A DNA stretch of 64,000 nucleotides from Metabacillus crassostreae (GCF_016908395.1 NZ_JAFBDU010000002.1:496001-560000); one strand, 5' to 3'; counted from the stretch's first letter, positions 31,362 to 40,948 are shown. The notes: generated by a model from the sequence alone, not told the origin. Translations and numbers: made by a program.

Positions 31362-31670
31362 TCATTGAACTCCTAAAGCTATTTTAGCAAATCGGGACAT
31401 TTTGTCTTTTGTCCATGGTGGACTCCAAACAATATTCACCTCAGTGCTTTTAACTTCTGGAATGTCGTAAAGTGCTTCCTTCACTTTTTCTACGATTGTT
31501 CCAGCAAGTGGACAGCCCATTGAAGTTAATGTCATCGTTACCTCTGTTTGACCATTTTCGTCCATGTCCACATCATATACAAGACCTAAATTAACAATAT
31601 CTACCCCAAGTTCTGGATCTTCAACTGTTTCTAACGCACCGTAAATGTTTTCTTTAAGTGATTCATCCAT
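31362..31670 (-). CDS. yitW: YitW, MIP18/PaaD-like (DUF59) iron-sulfur assembly factor
   Basis: This 102-residue single-domain protein has LETVEDPELGVDIVNLGLVY and TSMGCPLAGTI, with the conserved Cys, as in the DUF59 family (SufT, MIP18). These proteins help deliver Fe-S clusters to target enzymes. The start ATG has AAAGGAG upstream. Its place near argC and yitV matches B. subtilis yitW. Confidence 0.9.
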   Translation of the reverse strand: MDESLKENIYGALETVEDPELGVDIVNLGLVYDVDMDENGQTEVTMTLTSMGCPLAGTIVEKVKEALYDIPEVKSTEVNIVWSPPWTKDKMSRFAKIALGVQ

Positions 31671-31802
31671 ATTAAAACTCCTTTCTGACTTTTATTGAAT
31701 GGTAGTACTTATTCTAATCTCGCTTATATCAATTCCCACACAAGTATAGTAAAGAGAACTTAAGAATAAAAGAATTTTGCTTAACTTCATTTATTCTTTC
31801 TA

Positions 31803-32570
31803 TTATAAATACTTCTCAAACCATTCAACTAATGCTAGCACACCTTCACGTGATACCTTATGATCCGCTAATGGGTCAGCAATAAATTTAAGCTTATTCG
31901 GTTCTTGCTCATACATCGGAATAATTTCTTTATAAAATTGATACGTAGGAGCAAATGGCACAACATCATCTCGTTCACCATGCCAGAATAACAATGGCCG
32001 ATTATTTAGTTTCTCCCGTTGTAAGCTTAAATCATATTTTTCTAAAAATAAAATTTGCTTCTCTATTTCTTCATTAGAAAGGGGAATCTCCATACCATTT
32101 TGACGCAATGAATAAAGTTGTCCTTTTAATAAAGTTGTATAGCAAGGGCTCCCCATCAAGCTTACCGCTGCTTTAATCCATTCATACTTTGTTAGTGCTC
32201 CTAAGGTTGTGATTCCACCCATTGATGTACCAGCTACACCAATTCTATTTGAATCAATTAGTTCCTGCTCTTCAAAGTACTCTTTTAACGTGTTCAATTC
32301 TTCTATTTCATTTACAACAATTTCCCAAAAATGCATACTTAATTCTGTAGAATCAAATTGTTTGCTTCTCTCACCGTGAAAAAGTGCTTCAGGTAAAATG
32401 ACTCTAATTCCTTTTTCCGCCAGATAATAAGCATAGTGCAAATTATTTTCTTTTGCACTTGTAAATCCATGGATAAACATAACCAATGGAGTTTTATTAT
32501 TTTTATCAGTTTGGTTTACAATATGTAATAGTGGAATGTTTGCTACATTCATTTTTTCAACAATAACCAA
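31803..32570 (-). CDS. yitV: YitV, alpha/beta-hydrolase (serine esterase or peptidase type)
   Basis: This 255-residue protein has the nucleophile elbow GTSMGG, the oxyanion-side motif FIHGFTSAKEN and a late acid/His pair in WHGERDDVVPF and ADHKVSREG. It therefore has a complete Ser-Asp-His triad. Many relatives are annotated as acyl-peptidase or carboxylesterase; the substrate is unknown. A TTG at 32570 lies about 10 nt after GGAGG and gives MVIVEKMNVANIPLLHI; the internal ATG at 32552 lacks a ribosome binding site. It is divergent from yitU. Confidence 0.85.
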   Translation of the reverse strand: MVIVEKMNVANIPLLHIVNQTDKNNKTPLVMFIHGFTSAKENNLHYAYYLAEKGIRVILPEALFHGERSKQFDSTELSMHFWEIVVNEIEELNTLKEYFEEQELIDSNRIGVAGTSMGGITTLGALTKYEWIKAAVSLMGSPCYTTLLKGQLYSLRQNGMEIPLSNEEIEKQILFLEKYDLSLQREKLNNRPLLFWHGERDDVVPFAPTYQFYKEIIPMYEQEPNKLKFIADPLADHKVSREGVLALVEWFEKYL

Positions 32571-32751
32571 AAATAACGCGCCTCCCTAACTATTCTTCCT
32601 CAAATTAATTGTAACATGTAGACATAAAACTTGGAAAAAAGATACACTAATAATGAGTCAAGTATATTTATGGGATGTTAATAGGCTATTTATGATTTGG
32701 AATAGGATTGCACTGTGAGTTTGAAACTAATGTTAATAAAAAGGAGATATT

Positions 32752-33564
32752 ATGGAGAAAAAACCTTTCTTAATTGCTCTAGATCTAGATGGTACTCTTT
32801 TAAAAGATGATAAAACAATTTCAACATACTCAAAGGAGATTATAAAAAAAGCAAAGGATGATGGCCATATTGTCTGTATAGCAACAGGCAGACCATTTCG
32901 TTCTAGCTCTATCTATTATGAAGAATTACAGCTAAATACACCCATTGTTAATTTTAATGGAGCTTATATCCATCATCCACAGAATGATCAATGGGGTACA
33001 TATCATACAACGTTAGACTTAAATGTTGTTAAACAGATTGTTGAAGTTGCGGAAAAACATGATATACATAATATGCTAGCTGAAATTATTGATGATGTTT
33101 ATTTTCATTATCATGATGAGAAGCTCCTTGACGTGTTCAGTATGGGCAATCCTGAAATAACAATCGGGGATTTAAGAAATAATTTAGGTAATGATGTAAC
33201 AAGTGTACTTATTCATGCGCCTGAAGATAATGTAGAAAAGATAAGAAGTTACCTATCAGATGTCCATGCAGAGGTTGTTGATCATAGAAGGTGGGCTGCT
33301 CCATGGCATGTCATAGAAATCATTAAAGCCGGAACGAATAAAGCACTTGGACTCCAAAAAATTTCTTCTTATTATAATATACCTTCTGAACGAATTATTG
33401 CTTTTGGTGATGAAGATAACGATTTAGAAATGCTTGAATATGCCGGACATGGTGTCGCGATGGGCAATGCAATTGATAAAGTTAAAGCTGTTGCAAATAA
33501 AGAAACACGATCAAATGAAGAGGATGGGATTGCTCATTATTTAAAGGATGTTTTAGGACTTTAA
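32752..33564 (+). CDS. yitU: YitU, HAD-family Cof-type phosphatase
   Basis: This 270-residue HAD hydrolase has motif I LDLDGTLL (nucleophile Asp), motif II in CIATGRPF, a C2-type cap and motif III/IV in IIAFGDEDNDLEML. Cof-type HAD phosphatases act on small phosphorylated metabolites; B. subtilis YitU has been linked to dephosphorylation of a riboflavin-pathway intermediate. The ATG follows AAAAGGAG. Specificity cannot be read from sequence alone. Confidence 0.9.
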   Translation: MEKKPFLIALDLDGTLLKDDKTISTYSKEIIKKAKDDGHIVCIATGRPFRSSSIYYEELQLNTPIVNFNGAYIHHPQNDQWGTYHTTLDLNVVKQIVEVAEKHDIHNMLAEIIDDVYFHYHDEKLLDVFSMGNPEITIGDLRNNLGNDVTSVLIHAPEDNVEKIRSYLSDVHAEVVDHRRWAAPWHVIEIIKAGTNKALGLQKISSYYNIPSERIIAFGDEDNDLEMLEYAGHGVAMGNAIDKVKAVANKETRSNEEDGIAHYLKDVLGL

Positions 33565-33677
33565 GTTTTTCAAATTCTAGAGAAAACCTTATATATTACC
33601 ATTTATATAATTCCTTTGTTCGTACACAATAGTAGTGACGTTATTTAGCGTCACAATTTCAAAGGGGGGCTTTTTCA

Positions 33678-33824
33678 ATGGGTAAACGTAACAAATCTAA
33701 ACGTTTTGTTCAGCAAGGCAAAGATACAGTTGCTAAGCACGATGAGAGGTTCCCTTACCATTCAACATTATCACAAGTAGAAGAAGCTAACAAAGACGAA
33801 GATACCTCACGTGGAGGGATATAA
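33678..33824 (+). CDS. Small basic hypothetical protein (48 residues)
   Basis: The ORF begins MGKRNKSKRFVQQGKDTVAK and ends DEDTSRGGI, with GGGGGG 9 nt before the ATG. The next gene's GTG follows its stop directly, and its ribosome binding site (GGAGGG) lies in the last codons of this ORF, so the two are co-translated. Charge runs from basic at the N-terminus to acidic at the C-terminus. Size and location suggest one of the many small spore-associated proteins of bacilli, but I do not recognise the family. Confidence 0.75.
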   Translation: MGKRNKSKRFVQQGKDTVAKHDERFPYHSTLSQVEEANKDEDTSRGGI

Positions 33825-34019
33825 GTGACAAACCCATTATTTCAACAAGCTCGTGAAGCAGTAGCATATGCTAATTCAATTGCAAATGGAATCGAACAAG
33901 GTGATAAACAGGAAGCAGTGATGAAAGCAAAAAATGCTTTATCTTCTGCTTATGCCAATTGCACTGATGCTGAAAGAGCACAACTAAGTGAATTTCAACA
34001 AACTCTTCAGTCAATTTAA
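33825..34019 (+). CDS. Small helical protein, DUF3813-like
   Basis: The 64-residue protein starts with GTG and has two amphipathic helices: FQQAREAVAYANSIANG and AVMKAKNALSSAYANCTDAE. The pattern AKNALSSAYANCT...AQLSEFQ resembles the DUF3813 family of bacilli as I recall it. It is coupled to the preceding 48-residue gene with no intergenic base. A terminator follows 8 bp after the stop. Function unknown. Confidence 0.7.
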   Translation: MTNPLFQQAREAVAYANSIANGIEQGDKQEAVMKAKNALSSAYANCTDAERAQLSEFQQTLQSI

Positions 34020-34026
34020 AAAATAT

Positions 34027-34062
34027 TAGGCGAACTCTCTATAAAGAGTTCGCCTATTTTTT
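34027..34062 (+). terminator. Terminator after the DUF3813-like gene
   Basis: AGGCGAACTCT pairs with AGAGTTCGCCT around a short loop, followed by ATTTTTT. Confidence 0.9.
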
Positions 34063-34187
34063 CACAAAATGCATTTTTAGTATTTCATAGATTCAATCTC
34101 GTTCGACTTCTGCTAATTTCTTTGAATTCTAACAGTAACTTGTGACTGTAGCGAAAAGCAACGGTCTAGGTAGTGATGTGATGTAAT

Positions 34188-35036
34188 TTAATCCTTTCTA
34201 AAAAAGCCGTATATTCCTGTTGTTTGAACAACATTTGTGAATGCATTAGGATCTACTTCTTTAATTACCTTTTCCAAATCATATAATTCGTATCTTGTAA
34301 TAACGATGATCATCATATCCTTAGGTTCATTAGTGAAGCCACCCTTTGCAGGAATAGTTGTAATTCCTCTTACCAGTTTGGAATGAATCGCCTTTTTCAA
34401 ATCATCAGCTTTCTTAGTAATAACCATAGCTGTAAGTTTTTCATGCCTTGTATGGATCGCATCAATTACCCTTGTTGATACATATAATGTGACTAGTGTA
34501 TAAAGAGCCTTTTCCCAGCCGTATAGTAAACCTGCAGTTAAGATTATAATTGAATTGAGCATAAAGAAATAAGTTCCAACAGGTCTATCTTTCATTCGAG
34601 ATAAAATCATGGCAATTATATCAAGTCCACCTGTTGAGGCACCATATTTTAATGTCATTCCAACACCGATCGCGGCAATAACTCCACCGAATACCGCATT
34701 TAACAAGATATCCTCTGAAAGAGAGTGTAGGGGAATAATACCTAAGAAAAAGGTTGTTGCTGCTACACTTAGAAAGCTATAAAGTGTAAATGATTTCCCT
34801 ACTTTTTTCCAACCTAATATAGTAACCGGAATATTTAGTAATAACAATAAAATACCTGTGGAAACATAAAAAGGAGTGTATTCTTCAATGACACTAGAAA
34901 GAAGCTGGGAAACACCCGTAAACCCACTTGCATACACACTTGCAGGAATTAAAAATAAGTTTAATGAAATTGCATTAAGTAAGGCACCAATTATCACAAC
35001 TAATGTCTTTTTTATCTCAGAACTAATATTCAACAT
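34188..35036 (-). CDS. yitT: YitT family membrane protein (DUF161/DUF2179)
   Basis: The 282-residue protein has about five to six N-terminal transmembrane helices (residues ~10-190) with the family motifs SGFTGVSQLL and YGASTGGLDIIA. A C-terminal cytoplasmic DUF2179 domain (~200-282) includes ITTIPAKGGFT and NVVQTTGIYGFF. The transported or sensed molecule is unknown. The ATG follows GGGGAGG. It lies divergent to yitS, as neighbours in B. subtilis. Confidence 0.92.
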   Translation of the reverse strand: MLNISSEIKKTLVVIIGALLNAISLNLFLIPASVYASGFTGVSQLLSSVIEEYTPFYVSTGILLLLLNIPVTILGWKKVGKSFTLYSFLSVAATTFFLGIIPLHSLSEDILLNAVFGGVIAAIGVGMTLKYGASTGGLDIIAMILSRMKDRPVGTYFFMLNSIIILTAGLLYGWEKALYTLVTLYVSTRVIDAIHTRHEKLTAMVITKKADDLKKAIHSKLVRGITTIPAKGGFTNEPKDMMIIVITRYELYDLEKVIKEVDPNAFTNVVQTTGIYGFFRKD

Positions 35037-35177
35037 AAAACCTCCCCTGTTATTTTATTATCGTATACTTGGTTTTCCCCTTTTATTAAGAAATGAATAC
35101 AAAGATTGTATTTTAATTGAAGGATGGTAAACTTAAAGTATTAATATATCCATACATAACAAAAATGAGGTGTTACA

Positions 35178-36035
35178 ATGAATGTTCACATTTTAGCCGA
35201 CAGTGCCTGTGATTTACCTATAGAATATTTTGAAGATCACTCAATCTCCTTTCTACCTCTAAGCGTTGATTTAGATGGTAAACAACTAACAGATCAGCAA
35301 GAGGCAAGCCCTAAGAAAATATATGATGCAATGCGAAACGGTGCTATTGTAAAGACGTCTCAAGTTTCACCTTTGTTATTTAAAGAAGTTTTTACTGATT
35401 TAGCTAAAAAAGGTACACCTAGTATATATGTTGCTTTCTCATCTGAACTTTCAGGAACATATCAAACAGCAATGATGATTCGGAATGAAGTTTTAGAGGA
35501 ATTTCCTAACTTTGAATTAGCCATCATTGACTCAAAATGTGCTTCACTAGGATACGGTCTAGCCGTAATGTATGCAGTTGGTCTTGCAGAAGATAATCAA
35601 TCCTTTACACAAATAGAAGCGGCTGTAAAAAATTACTGTCCAAAAATCGAACATATATTCACTGTAGATAATCTTGAATATTTAGCCCGTGGCGGTAGAA
35701 TTAGCAAAGCTTCTGCCTTTGTTGGAGGCTTGCTAAATATTAAACCTTTATTACATGTTGAAGAAGGTAAGTTAATACCGCTTGAAAAAATTAGAGGACG
35801 TAAAAAAGTTCTAAAACGAATTATTGAGGTCATGAAAGAACGTGGTGTTAATTTACAAAATCAGACAATTGCTATTAGTCATGGCGACGATATAGAAGTA
35901 GCAAATGAAATGAAAGCAATTATCCTAGAGGAGTTTTCACCTAAAGAGGTTTATATTAACTTTGTTGGAGCAGTTATTGGTGCCCATTCCGGTCCTGGAA
36001 CGTTAGCGATTTTCTTTTTAAATGATGAAATCTAA
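35178..36035 (+). CDS. yitS: DegV-family fatty acid-binding protein YitS
   Basis: This 285-residue protein has the DegV signature: ILADSACDLP at the N-terminus, YVAFSSELSGTYQTA, DNLEYLARGGRIS in the middle and GAVIGAHSGPGTLAIFF at the end. DegV/FakB proteins bind a fatty acid and present it to the FakA kinase for activation to acyl phosphate. The FakA partner is not in this window. The ATG follows GAGGTG. Confidence 0.92.
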   Translation: MNVHILADSACDLPIEYFEDHSISFLPLSVDLDGKQLTDQQEASPKKIYDAMRNGAIVKTSQVSPLLFKEVFTDLAKKGTPSIYVAFSSELSGTYQTAMMIRNEVLEEFPNFELAIIDSKCASLGYGLAVMYAVGLAEDNQSFTQIEAAVKNYCPKIEHIFTVDNLEYLARGGRISKASAFVGGLLNIKPLLHVEEGKLIPLEKIRGRKKVLKRIIEVMKERGVNLQNQTIAISHGDDIEVANEMKAIILEEFSPKEVYINFVGAVIGAHSGPGTLAIFFLNDEI

Positions 36036-36109
36036 GTGCTTTTAGTCATACATAGTCAGCTCGTGAAGTGGGAATGATAAGCTTATACTTCTTTGAAAGG
36101 AGCTTCTTC

Positions 36110-36241
36110 ATGCCACATACTAGTGATAATGATAAAAAAGCCAAAGATAATAATGCAAAGCGCCATGAAAAAAACATGATGCGTGAAAAAAATCGTGAGC
36201 GTGGCGAGCGCCAATACTCTAAAAAAACGGATCATCTTTAA
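36110..36241 (+). CDS. Small charged protein, DUF3941-like (43 residues)
   Basis: The ORF starts MPHTSDNDKKAKDNNAKRHE and ends RQYSKKTDHL, with AAAGGAG 7 nt upstream of the ATG. More than half of its residues are charged and it is likely disordered. It matches the pattern of the DUF3941 family of very short Bacillus proteins as I recall it. A longer ORF on the opposite strand over the same bases looks like a shadow. A terminator lies 30 bp downstream. Confidence 0.75.
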   Translation: MPHTSDNDKKAKDNNAKRHEKNMMREKNRERGERQYSKKTDHL

Positions 36242-36270
36242 AAAGATCGTTTGATTATAAAGATACGACA

Positions 36271-36310
36271 AAAAGGACGTTCAAAATTATCATAATTTGA
36301 ACGTCCTTTT
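36271..36310. terminator. Bidirectional terminator between the DUF3941-like gene and the chemoreceptor gene
   Basis: AAAAGGACGTTCAAA pairs with TTTGAACGTCCTTTT around a 10-nt loop, with T-rich flanks on both strands. Confidence 0.88.
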
Positions 36311-36317
36311 CCTTATC

Positions 36318-37970
36318 CTACTTTAATTTAAATGTTCCAACTGTTGAATTTAAATCATCTGTTAATTCTCGTAATGTAACTACCTTGCCAACAATTTTCT
36401 CAAAGGCAATTAATTGTTCAGATGTTGATGCTGAGATTTCTTCATTTCCTGCAGCTGATTCTTCAACAACTGCACTAATACTCTCAATTGTATTTAATAC
36501 TTGTTCACCAAATACCTTTGAATTTTGAGTACCTTCTAATAAGGATGTTAGGCGCTCTTTCATTTCCTCAACTCTTGTTTCTATATCGCCAAATGAATTT
36601 GTCGTTTGATCCATTGACAATTGTTGCTCCTGTGCAATTAACACACCCTTTTGAACTGAATCTGAAATTCCTGAAATTCCTTCTTTTATTTTTGAAACCA
36701 TCTCAAAGATATGTTTAGTAGATTGTGTTGCTTCCTCTGCAAGCTTTCTTACTTCATCCGCAACAACAGCAAAGCCCTTACCAGCTTCACCTGCACGAGC
36801 AGCCTCAATTGCTGCATTAAGAGCTAATAAATTTGTTTGATCAGCAATACCTGAAACGGCTTGAGCCATATTTTCAATTTCCGATGCATAATTAGCAAAC
36901 GTTTTTGTTGCATGATCTATTGTGTGACTTGTTTTTTGGTTTTCTACAATTAAATCGCGCTGTGTTTTAATTGCTTCTTGACCAGAGTGAATGGCTGAAA
37001 CAGCTTCAATCGCAAACGATACTGATTCCTTTGAACTTGAAACATTTTGTTTCGTTTCAAGTTCCATTTTTTCTATTAATGTAACTGCGTCTTGTAGGTC
37101 ATTTGAAATTGATTGTGAACCGATCGCCATCTCGTTTGTTGAAACGGCAACCTGATTTGTGATTTCAGTAAGTCCCTTGTTCTCTGTTTCAAGCTCCTTA
37201 GCAAAACCTTCAACATCTTTACTCACTGTATCAATTGAAAATATTAGTTTCTTGAGTTGATTCACCATACTAGTAAATGATGTATTTAATGCACCAAGCT
37301 CATCTTTTCCTTTATAGTTAATATCTTCAACAAGTAGATTTCCTGAAGCAATTTGTTCAGCATTGAGTGATAATTTCTTTAATGGACGTGTAATTGAGTT
37401 CGTCATTCTGATTGCAAATAACAACGATAGTACAACTAAAAGAATACTTCCAATAATTGCTGAAACAATAATAAATGAAATTTTCTTTTCTAAATTATTT
37501 TGTAAGATTGTATAGTTTTCATTGGCATACTCATTTAATAAATGCACATCATTCATAATACCTGATAAGCGAATAGATTGGCGTTTAGCTTCAGCATTAT
37601 TCTTACTATCTAAAGCAGCTGTTGCCTCTCCTTTCCACTGATCATACTTTTCAACCGCACTTTTTAAAGCTCCTGAGCTATTTTCATCAGATATACTTTT
37701 GTTTAACGAACTGTATAACTCTTCAGTTTCCTTTATACTAGCTAGTACTTCTGCCTTTTGAGCATCAGTTGGCGTCACAGAAAAATTATTTAATCCTTGT
37801 TTCGTACTTGTTAACTCTCCTTGGAGCTGCTTAATATTAAGTAAGCTTCCCACTTTATCCTGGCTTGAGGACTGTATAGATAGCATATTATAAATAATAA
37901 ATGCGATCATTAAGATTGCTAATGATAATACACTTATTGAGTTTATTAGTAGTTTATTTTTGATTGTCAT
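36318..37970 (-). CDS. Methyl-accepting chemotaxis protein
   Basis: This 550-residue transducer has a transmembrane helix near 10-30, an extracytoplasmic four-helix-bundle-like sensor to about 165, and a second helix (~168-188). A HAMP domain and a long coiled-coil signalling domain follow. The conserved hairpin tip reads [20 protein letters not shown], the site that contacts CheA and CheW. It starts 9 nt after the stop of the upstream BMP-type lipoprotein, with AGGAGG overlapping that stop, so the two are co-expressed. Joint sensing of a ligand captured by the lipoprotein is an inference. Confidence 0.95.
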   Translation of the reverse strand: MTIKNKLLINSISVLSLAILMIAFIIYNMLSIQSSSQDKVGSLLNIKQLQGELTSTKQGLNNFSVTPTDAQKAEVLASIKETEELYSSLNKSISDENSSGALKSAVEKYDQWKGEATAALDSKNNAEAKRQSIRLSGIMNDVHLLNEYANENYTILQNNLEKKISFIIVSAIIGSILLVVLSLLFAIRMTNSITRPLKKLSLNAEQIASGNLLVEDINYKGKDELGALNTSFTSMVNQLKKLIFSIDTVSKDVEGFAKELETENKGLTEITNQVAVSTNEMAIGSQSISNDLQDAVTLIEKMELETKQNVSSSKESVSFAIEAVSAIHSGQEAIKTQRDLIVENQKTSHTIDHATKTFANYASEIENMAQAVSGIADQTNLLALNAAIEAARAGEAGKGFAVVADEVRKLAEEATQSTKHIFEMVSKIKEGISGISDSVQKGVLIAQEQQLSMDQTTNSFGDIETRVEEMKERLTSLLEGTQNSKVFGEQVLNTIESISAVVEESAAGNEEISASTSEQLIAFEKIVGKVVTLRELTDDLNSTVGTFKLK

Positions 37971-37979
37971 GGTGTCCTC

Positions 37980-38948
37980 CTAGCTTCCGTTTGATAGCTT
38001 CTCTTTCCAATCTTCTATTTGCTTTCTCTCTTCATTTGTAAAATGATTCACTCTAAGAGGTGCTAGGTCAATTCCATCTTCCGCTATTCCAAGCTCAACA
38101 TGACCAGTTTGTACATTGCCGTCATCAGTTAGCTGCTTAGCCATTTGATACATTGCTACATCAACATTTTTTAACATTGATGTTATAACAGCTTTTTCTG
38201 CATAAAAGTATTGATCACTATCTACACCAATTGCAAACACTTTCTTTGCTTGAGCTTCCTTTAACATACCTACACCTGTAAAACCGGCTGCTGCATATAA
38301 TACATCAGCACCATTATCAATCATTTCACGTGCTAAACTTGCCCCAAGTTGGTCATTACCAAAATCACCTGCATATTTCACATCAACAGTGATAGCAGGG
38401 TCAATAGATTTTGCACCTTCTACAAAGCCTTGCTCAAATTTATTAATTAGTGGAACATCATCTCCACCTATAAAGCCTAATTTATTCGTTTTTGTTGTGA
38501 GAGCCGCAGTAACTCCTGCTAAAAAGCTTCCTTGATCTTCCTTGAAGGTAATAGATGTTACATTTTCAAGCTCTGAAACGGCATCTATTAATATAAAACG
38601 TTGTTCTGGAAACTTTTTTGCTACTTTTTCAAGATCTTCCTGAACCATGAATCCCAAGCCAACAACAACATCATGATTATCATTAACTAGCTCTGTTAAT
38701 CCTTTTTCATATGTCTCTGATTCCTTAAGCTCTCGATAATCAAAAATTATTCCTAATTCATCTCTTGCTCTTTCAAGTCCTGCAAATGCTGAATCACTAA
38801 AAGATTGATCTCCTAGACCAACATCAGATAGCATGATCCCTATTTTCACTTTATTATCTACCATATTAGATGTTTCTTGCTGAGAACACCCAGAAAGTAT
38901 AATCATGATCGTCATTAACAAAGCTGCAACATTCTTGGTAATAGTCAT
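37980..38948 (-). CDS. BMP-family substrate-binding lipoprotein paired with a chemoreceptor
   Basis: This 322-residue lipoprotein has lipobox LSGC (Cys21) and a Bmp/Med/PnrA-type binding fold with IGIMLSDVGLGDQSFSDSA, FIGGDDVPLINKFEQGF and YAAAGFTGVGMLKEA. Characterised members of this family bind purine nucleosides. No ABC permease or ATPase gene accompanies it; its only operon partner is the downstream chemoreceptor. That suggests a sensory rather than transport role. The family resemblance to med in this window is evident in the fold, but the sequences are well diverged. Confidence 0.88.
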   Translation of the reverse strand: MTITKNVAALLMTIMIILSGCSQQETSNMVDNKVKIGIMLSDVGLGDQSFSDSAFAGLERARDELGIIFDYRELKESETYEKGLTELVNDNHDVVVGLGFMVQEDLEKVAKKFPEQRFILIDAVSELENVTSITFKEDQGSFLAGVTAALTTKTNKLGFIGGDDVPLINKFEQGFVEGAKSIDPAITVDVKYAGDFGNDQLGASLAREMIDNGADVLYAAAGFTGVGMLKEAQAKKVFAIGVDSDQYFYAEKAVITSMLKNVDVAMYQMAKQLTDDGNVQTGHVELGIAEDGIDLAPLRVNHFTNEERKQIEDWKEKLSNGS

Positions 38949-38990
38949 TTCTGTACCTCTCTTTTATTATCTTTTTTTAATACCTTCTTT

Positions 38991-39017
38991 TTATCGACAA
39001 TTTCCTGCATATATTTA
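38991..39017 (-). promoter_or_regulatory. Sigma-D-type promoter of the lipoprotein-chemoreceptor operon
   Basis: On the minus strand TAAA (39014-39017) is followed after 15 bp by GTCGATAA (38991-38998). The sigma-D consensus is TAAA-N15-GCCGATAT, so the -10 agrees at six of eight positions with ideal spacing. It lies about 45 bp upstream of the lipoprotein start. Confidence 0.75.
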
Positions 39018-39069
39018 TGTTTTTAGACATTTTTCTATCATTATCCAAATCTTTATTGCTTTACTCCAT

Positions 39070-39107
39070 AAGAAAAGGCTTTCACTACTCATCAGTAGTG
39101 AAAGCCT
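39070..39107 (-). terminator. Terminator of yitL
   Basis: AGGCTTTCACTACT pairs with AGTAGTGAAAGCCT around a 4-nt loop. TTTTCTT follows on the minus strand, 13 bp after the yitL stop. Confidence 0.88.
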
Positions 39108-39119
39108 CTAAAATTCAGC

Positions 39120-39989
39120 TTATTTTTTTAATTCTTTAAAGTAAGTCCAACCTTCTTCTTGGTAAACTCGATCATTTTTCATTAAATGCCCCATCGCTCG
39201 TTTAAATGCTGCTTTACTCAGATTAAAACGTTCCTTGATATCATCAGGATCACTTTTATCTGTAAAAGGCATTGCACCTCCGCGTTCTTGCATATATGCG
39301 TAAATTCTTTCAGCATCTCCACTTAATGCCTCATGCTTTCTAGGAAGTAAAGAAACATTAATTGTTCCATCTTCTTTAACATCGATGACACGTCCTGTCA
39401 CAGTTTCACCTAGACGCGGCTCTACTTGTCTTTGTGAGGAATGAATAAAGCCTTTATATCCTTCTTCGGTTATGATAAATGAACCAGCTATTATCATTCG
39501 GTAGACTGTTCCAGTTACTTCTTTATTAAATACAGATCTGTCAGCATCTTTAAATAAAGGCTCAACTATTTCCTCTGTTGCTAATCGAACAAAGAACTTA
39601 CCATTATGTGAAACCTTTAAGGTGCAATATAGCTTGTCCCCTACATTTGGCCATACTTCTCTTAAAAATGGAAGGTGATCTTCAGTTACTAATGCATCTT
39701 TGCTTAATCCTATGTAAACAAATGCCCCCATATCTTCGACTACGTCAACAACATCTACCCAACCGTATGTACCTTCAGTTATTATCGGTTTTTTCATAGT
39801 AGCATATAATCGATCCTGAGAATCTACACCAAAGAAGACCTCAATTTCTTCTCCTACTTCAATTTCTTCTGTTACTTCATTATTATGTAACAGTACACGA
39901 TCATTTCCGTCTGTTAAAAAATAGCCAAAATCCACTTTCTCGTCTACTGTTAATGTTTCAAATGTACCTGGTATCATTCTTTTTTTCAT
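39120..39989 (-). CDS. yitL: YitL, S1-domain RNA-binding protein (CvfB-like)
   Basis: The protein of about 290 residues contains tandem S1-like beta-barrel units (for example GYFLTDGNDRVLLHNNEVT and GYKGFIHSSQRQVEPRLGET) and a C-terminal winged-helix segment (ERFNLSKAAFKRAMGHLMK). This matches the CvfB/YitL family, whose S. aureus member affects virulence gene expression. The start is uncertain: ATG at 39989 is almost touching AAAGGAT, ATG at 39977 is rather far from it, and the frame opens with TTG at 40013. The gene faces away from yitK. Confidence 0.88.
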   Translation of the reverse strand: MKKRMIPGTFETLTVDEKVDFGYFLTDGNDRVLLHNNEVTEEIEVGEEIEVFFGVDSQDRLYATMKKPIITEGTYGWVDVVDVVEDMGAFVYIGLSKDALVTEDHLPFLREVWPNVGDKLYCTLKVSHNGKFFVRLATEEIVEPLFKDADRSVFNKEVTGTVYRMIIAGSFIITEEGYKGFIHSSQRQVEPRLGETVTGRVIDVKEDGTINVSLLPRKHEALSGDAERIYAYMQERGGAMPFTDKSDPDDIKERFNLSKAAFKRAMGHLMKNDRVYQEEGWTYFKELKK

Positions 39990-40432
39990 ATCCTTTCGTA
40001 TTTGAACTATCAACTATACATTTAAGGTTGTTTTTTATTAGAAGTTACTCCTTATTTTATACTAGTAGCAAGAATACAATTCCTATCACAATCCATTACC
40101 CTCTTAAACACATTTGGTTTATTTATCAAGGCTGTTTTCGTAAATTGTGTTGTTTTTATAATCATGTTGGAAATAACTCTGTATAAATTCTAGTGACATC
40201 TATTCTTTACAAATCGCACCTTTATGCGATAACACACTGGTTACAACAGAGACTGACGTCTATTAGCATCAATCCTTCAGAAAGGAGCCTTTATCAAAGG
40301 AAAGAAGTAAAGATTCTTATCTAAAAGAAAAGGGATCTTCGCTTCAAAATAACTTTAAATTTCGTAATAGTTGTGATGCTTGTTTTATTTTACTATAATC
40401 AACCTATATTATATACGTTATGGAGGATTATT
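39990..40432. other. Divergent intergenic region between yitL and yitK
   Basis: About 440 bp with AT-rich sequence and no ORF with a convincing ribosome binding site. It must hold promoters for both flanking genes, but I could not choose convincing boxes. Confidence 0.4.
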
Positions 40433-40924
40433 ATGGCTAAAGATAATTCATTTGATATTGTATCAAAAATTGAATTCCCAGAAGTAACAAATGCAATTAA
40501 TATTGCAATGAAAGAAATAGCTACTCGTTATGACTTTAAAGGTAGCAAAAGTACCATTTCATTAGAAAAAGAAGAATTGGTGTTAGTTTCCGATGATGAA
40601 TATAAGCTTGAACAACTTAAGGATGTATTAATCTCAAAGCTAATTAAACGAGATGTTCCAATCAAAAATATTTCATATAAGAAATTAGAAAATGCCTCTG
40701 GTGGTACTGTTCGCCAAAAAGCTGAATTAGTTTCAGGAATTGATAAAGACAACGCAAAAAAAATTAACAGCATCATTAAGGATAAAGGTCTGAAAGTTAA
40801 AACACAAATTCAAGATGACCAAATCCGTGTAACAGGTAAAAGCAGAGATGACCTACAATCTGTTATATCTGCAATTCGAGAAGCAGACCTACCAATTGAT
40901 GTTCAATTCATCAATTATCGCTAA
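40433..40924 (+). CDS. yitK: YajQ/YitK family nucleotide-binding protein
   Basis: This 163-residue protein starts [20 protein letters not shown] and ends [12 protein letters not shown], as in the conserved UPF0234/YajQ family. It has two ferredoxin-like domains. Some members bind cyclic di-GMP; a role in tail or translation processes has been suggested for others, so function here is open. The ATG at 40433 has TGGAGG 8 nt upstream; the frame extends further 5' but without a ribosome binding site. Confidence 0.93.
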   Translation: MAKDNSFDIVSKIEFPEVTNAINIAMKEIATRYDFKGSKSTISLEKEELVLVSDDEYKLEQLKDVLISKLIKRDVPIKNISYKKLENASGGTVRQKAELVSGIDKDNAKKINSIIKDKGLKVKTQIQDDQIRVTGKSRDDLQSVISAIREADLPIDVQFINYR

Positions 40925-40948
40925 TAATTAGCTAAAATTAAATATGTT

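Noticed and set aside
36083-36271. 62-codon hydrophobic ORF on the minus strand
   Set aside because: It is antisense to the DUF3941-like gene, which has a strong ribosome binding site and family-like sequence; the minus-strand frame is a by-product.
39953-40186. 77-codon plus-strand ORF overlapping the yitL start
   Set aside because: It is mostly antisense to yitL and intergenic, with no ribosome binding site and a hydrophobic random composition.
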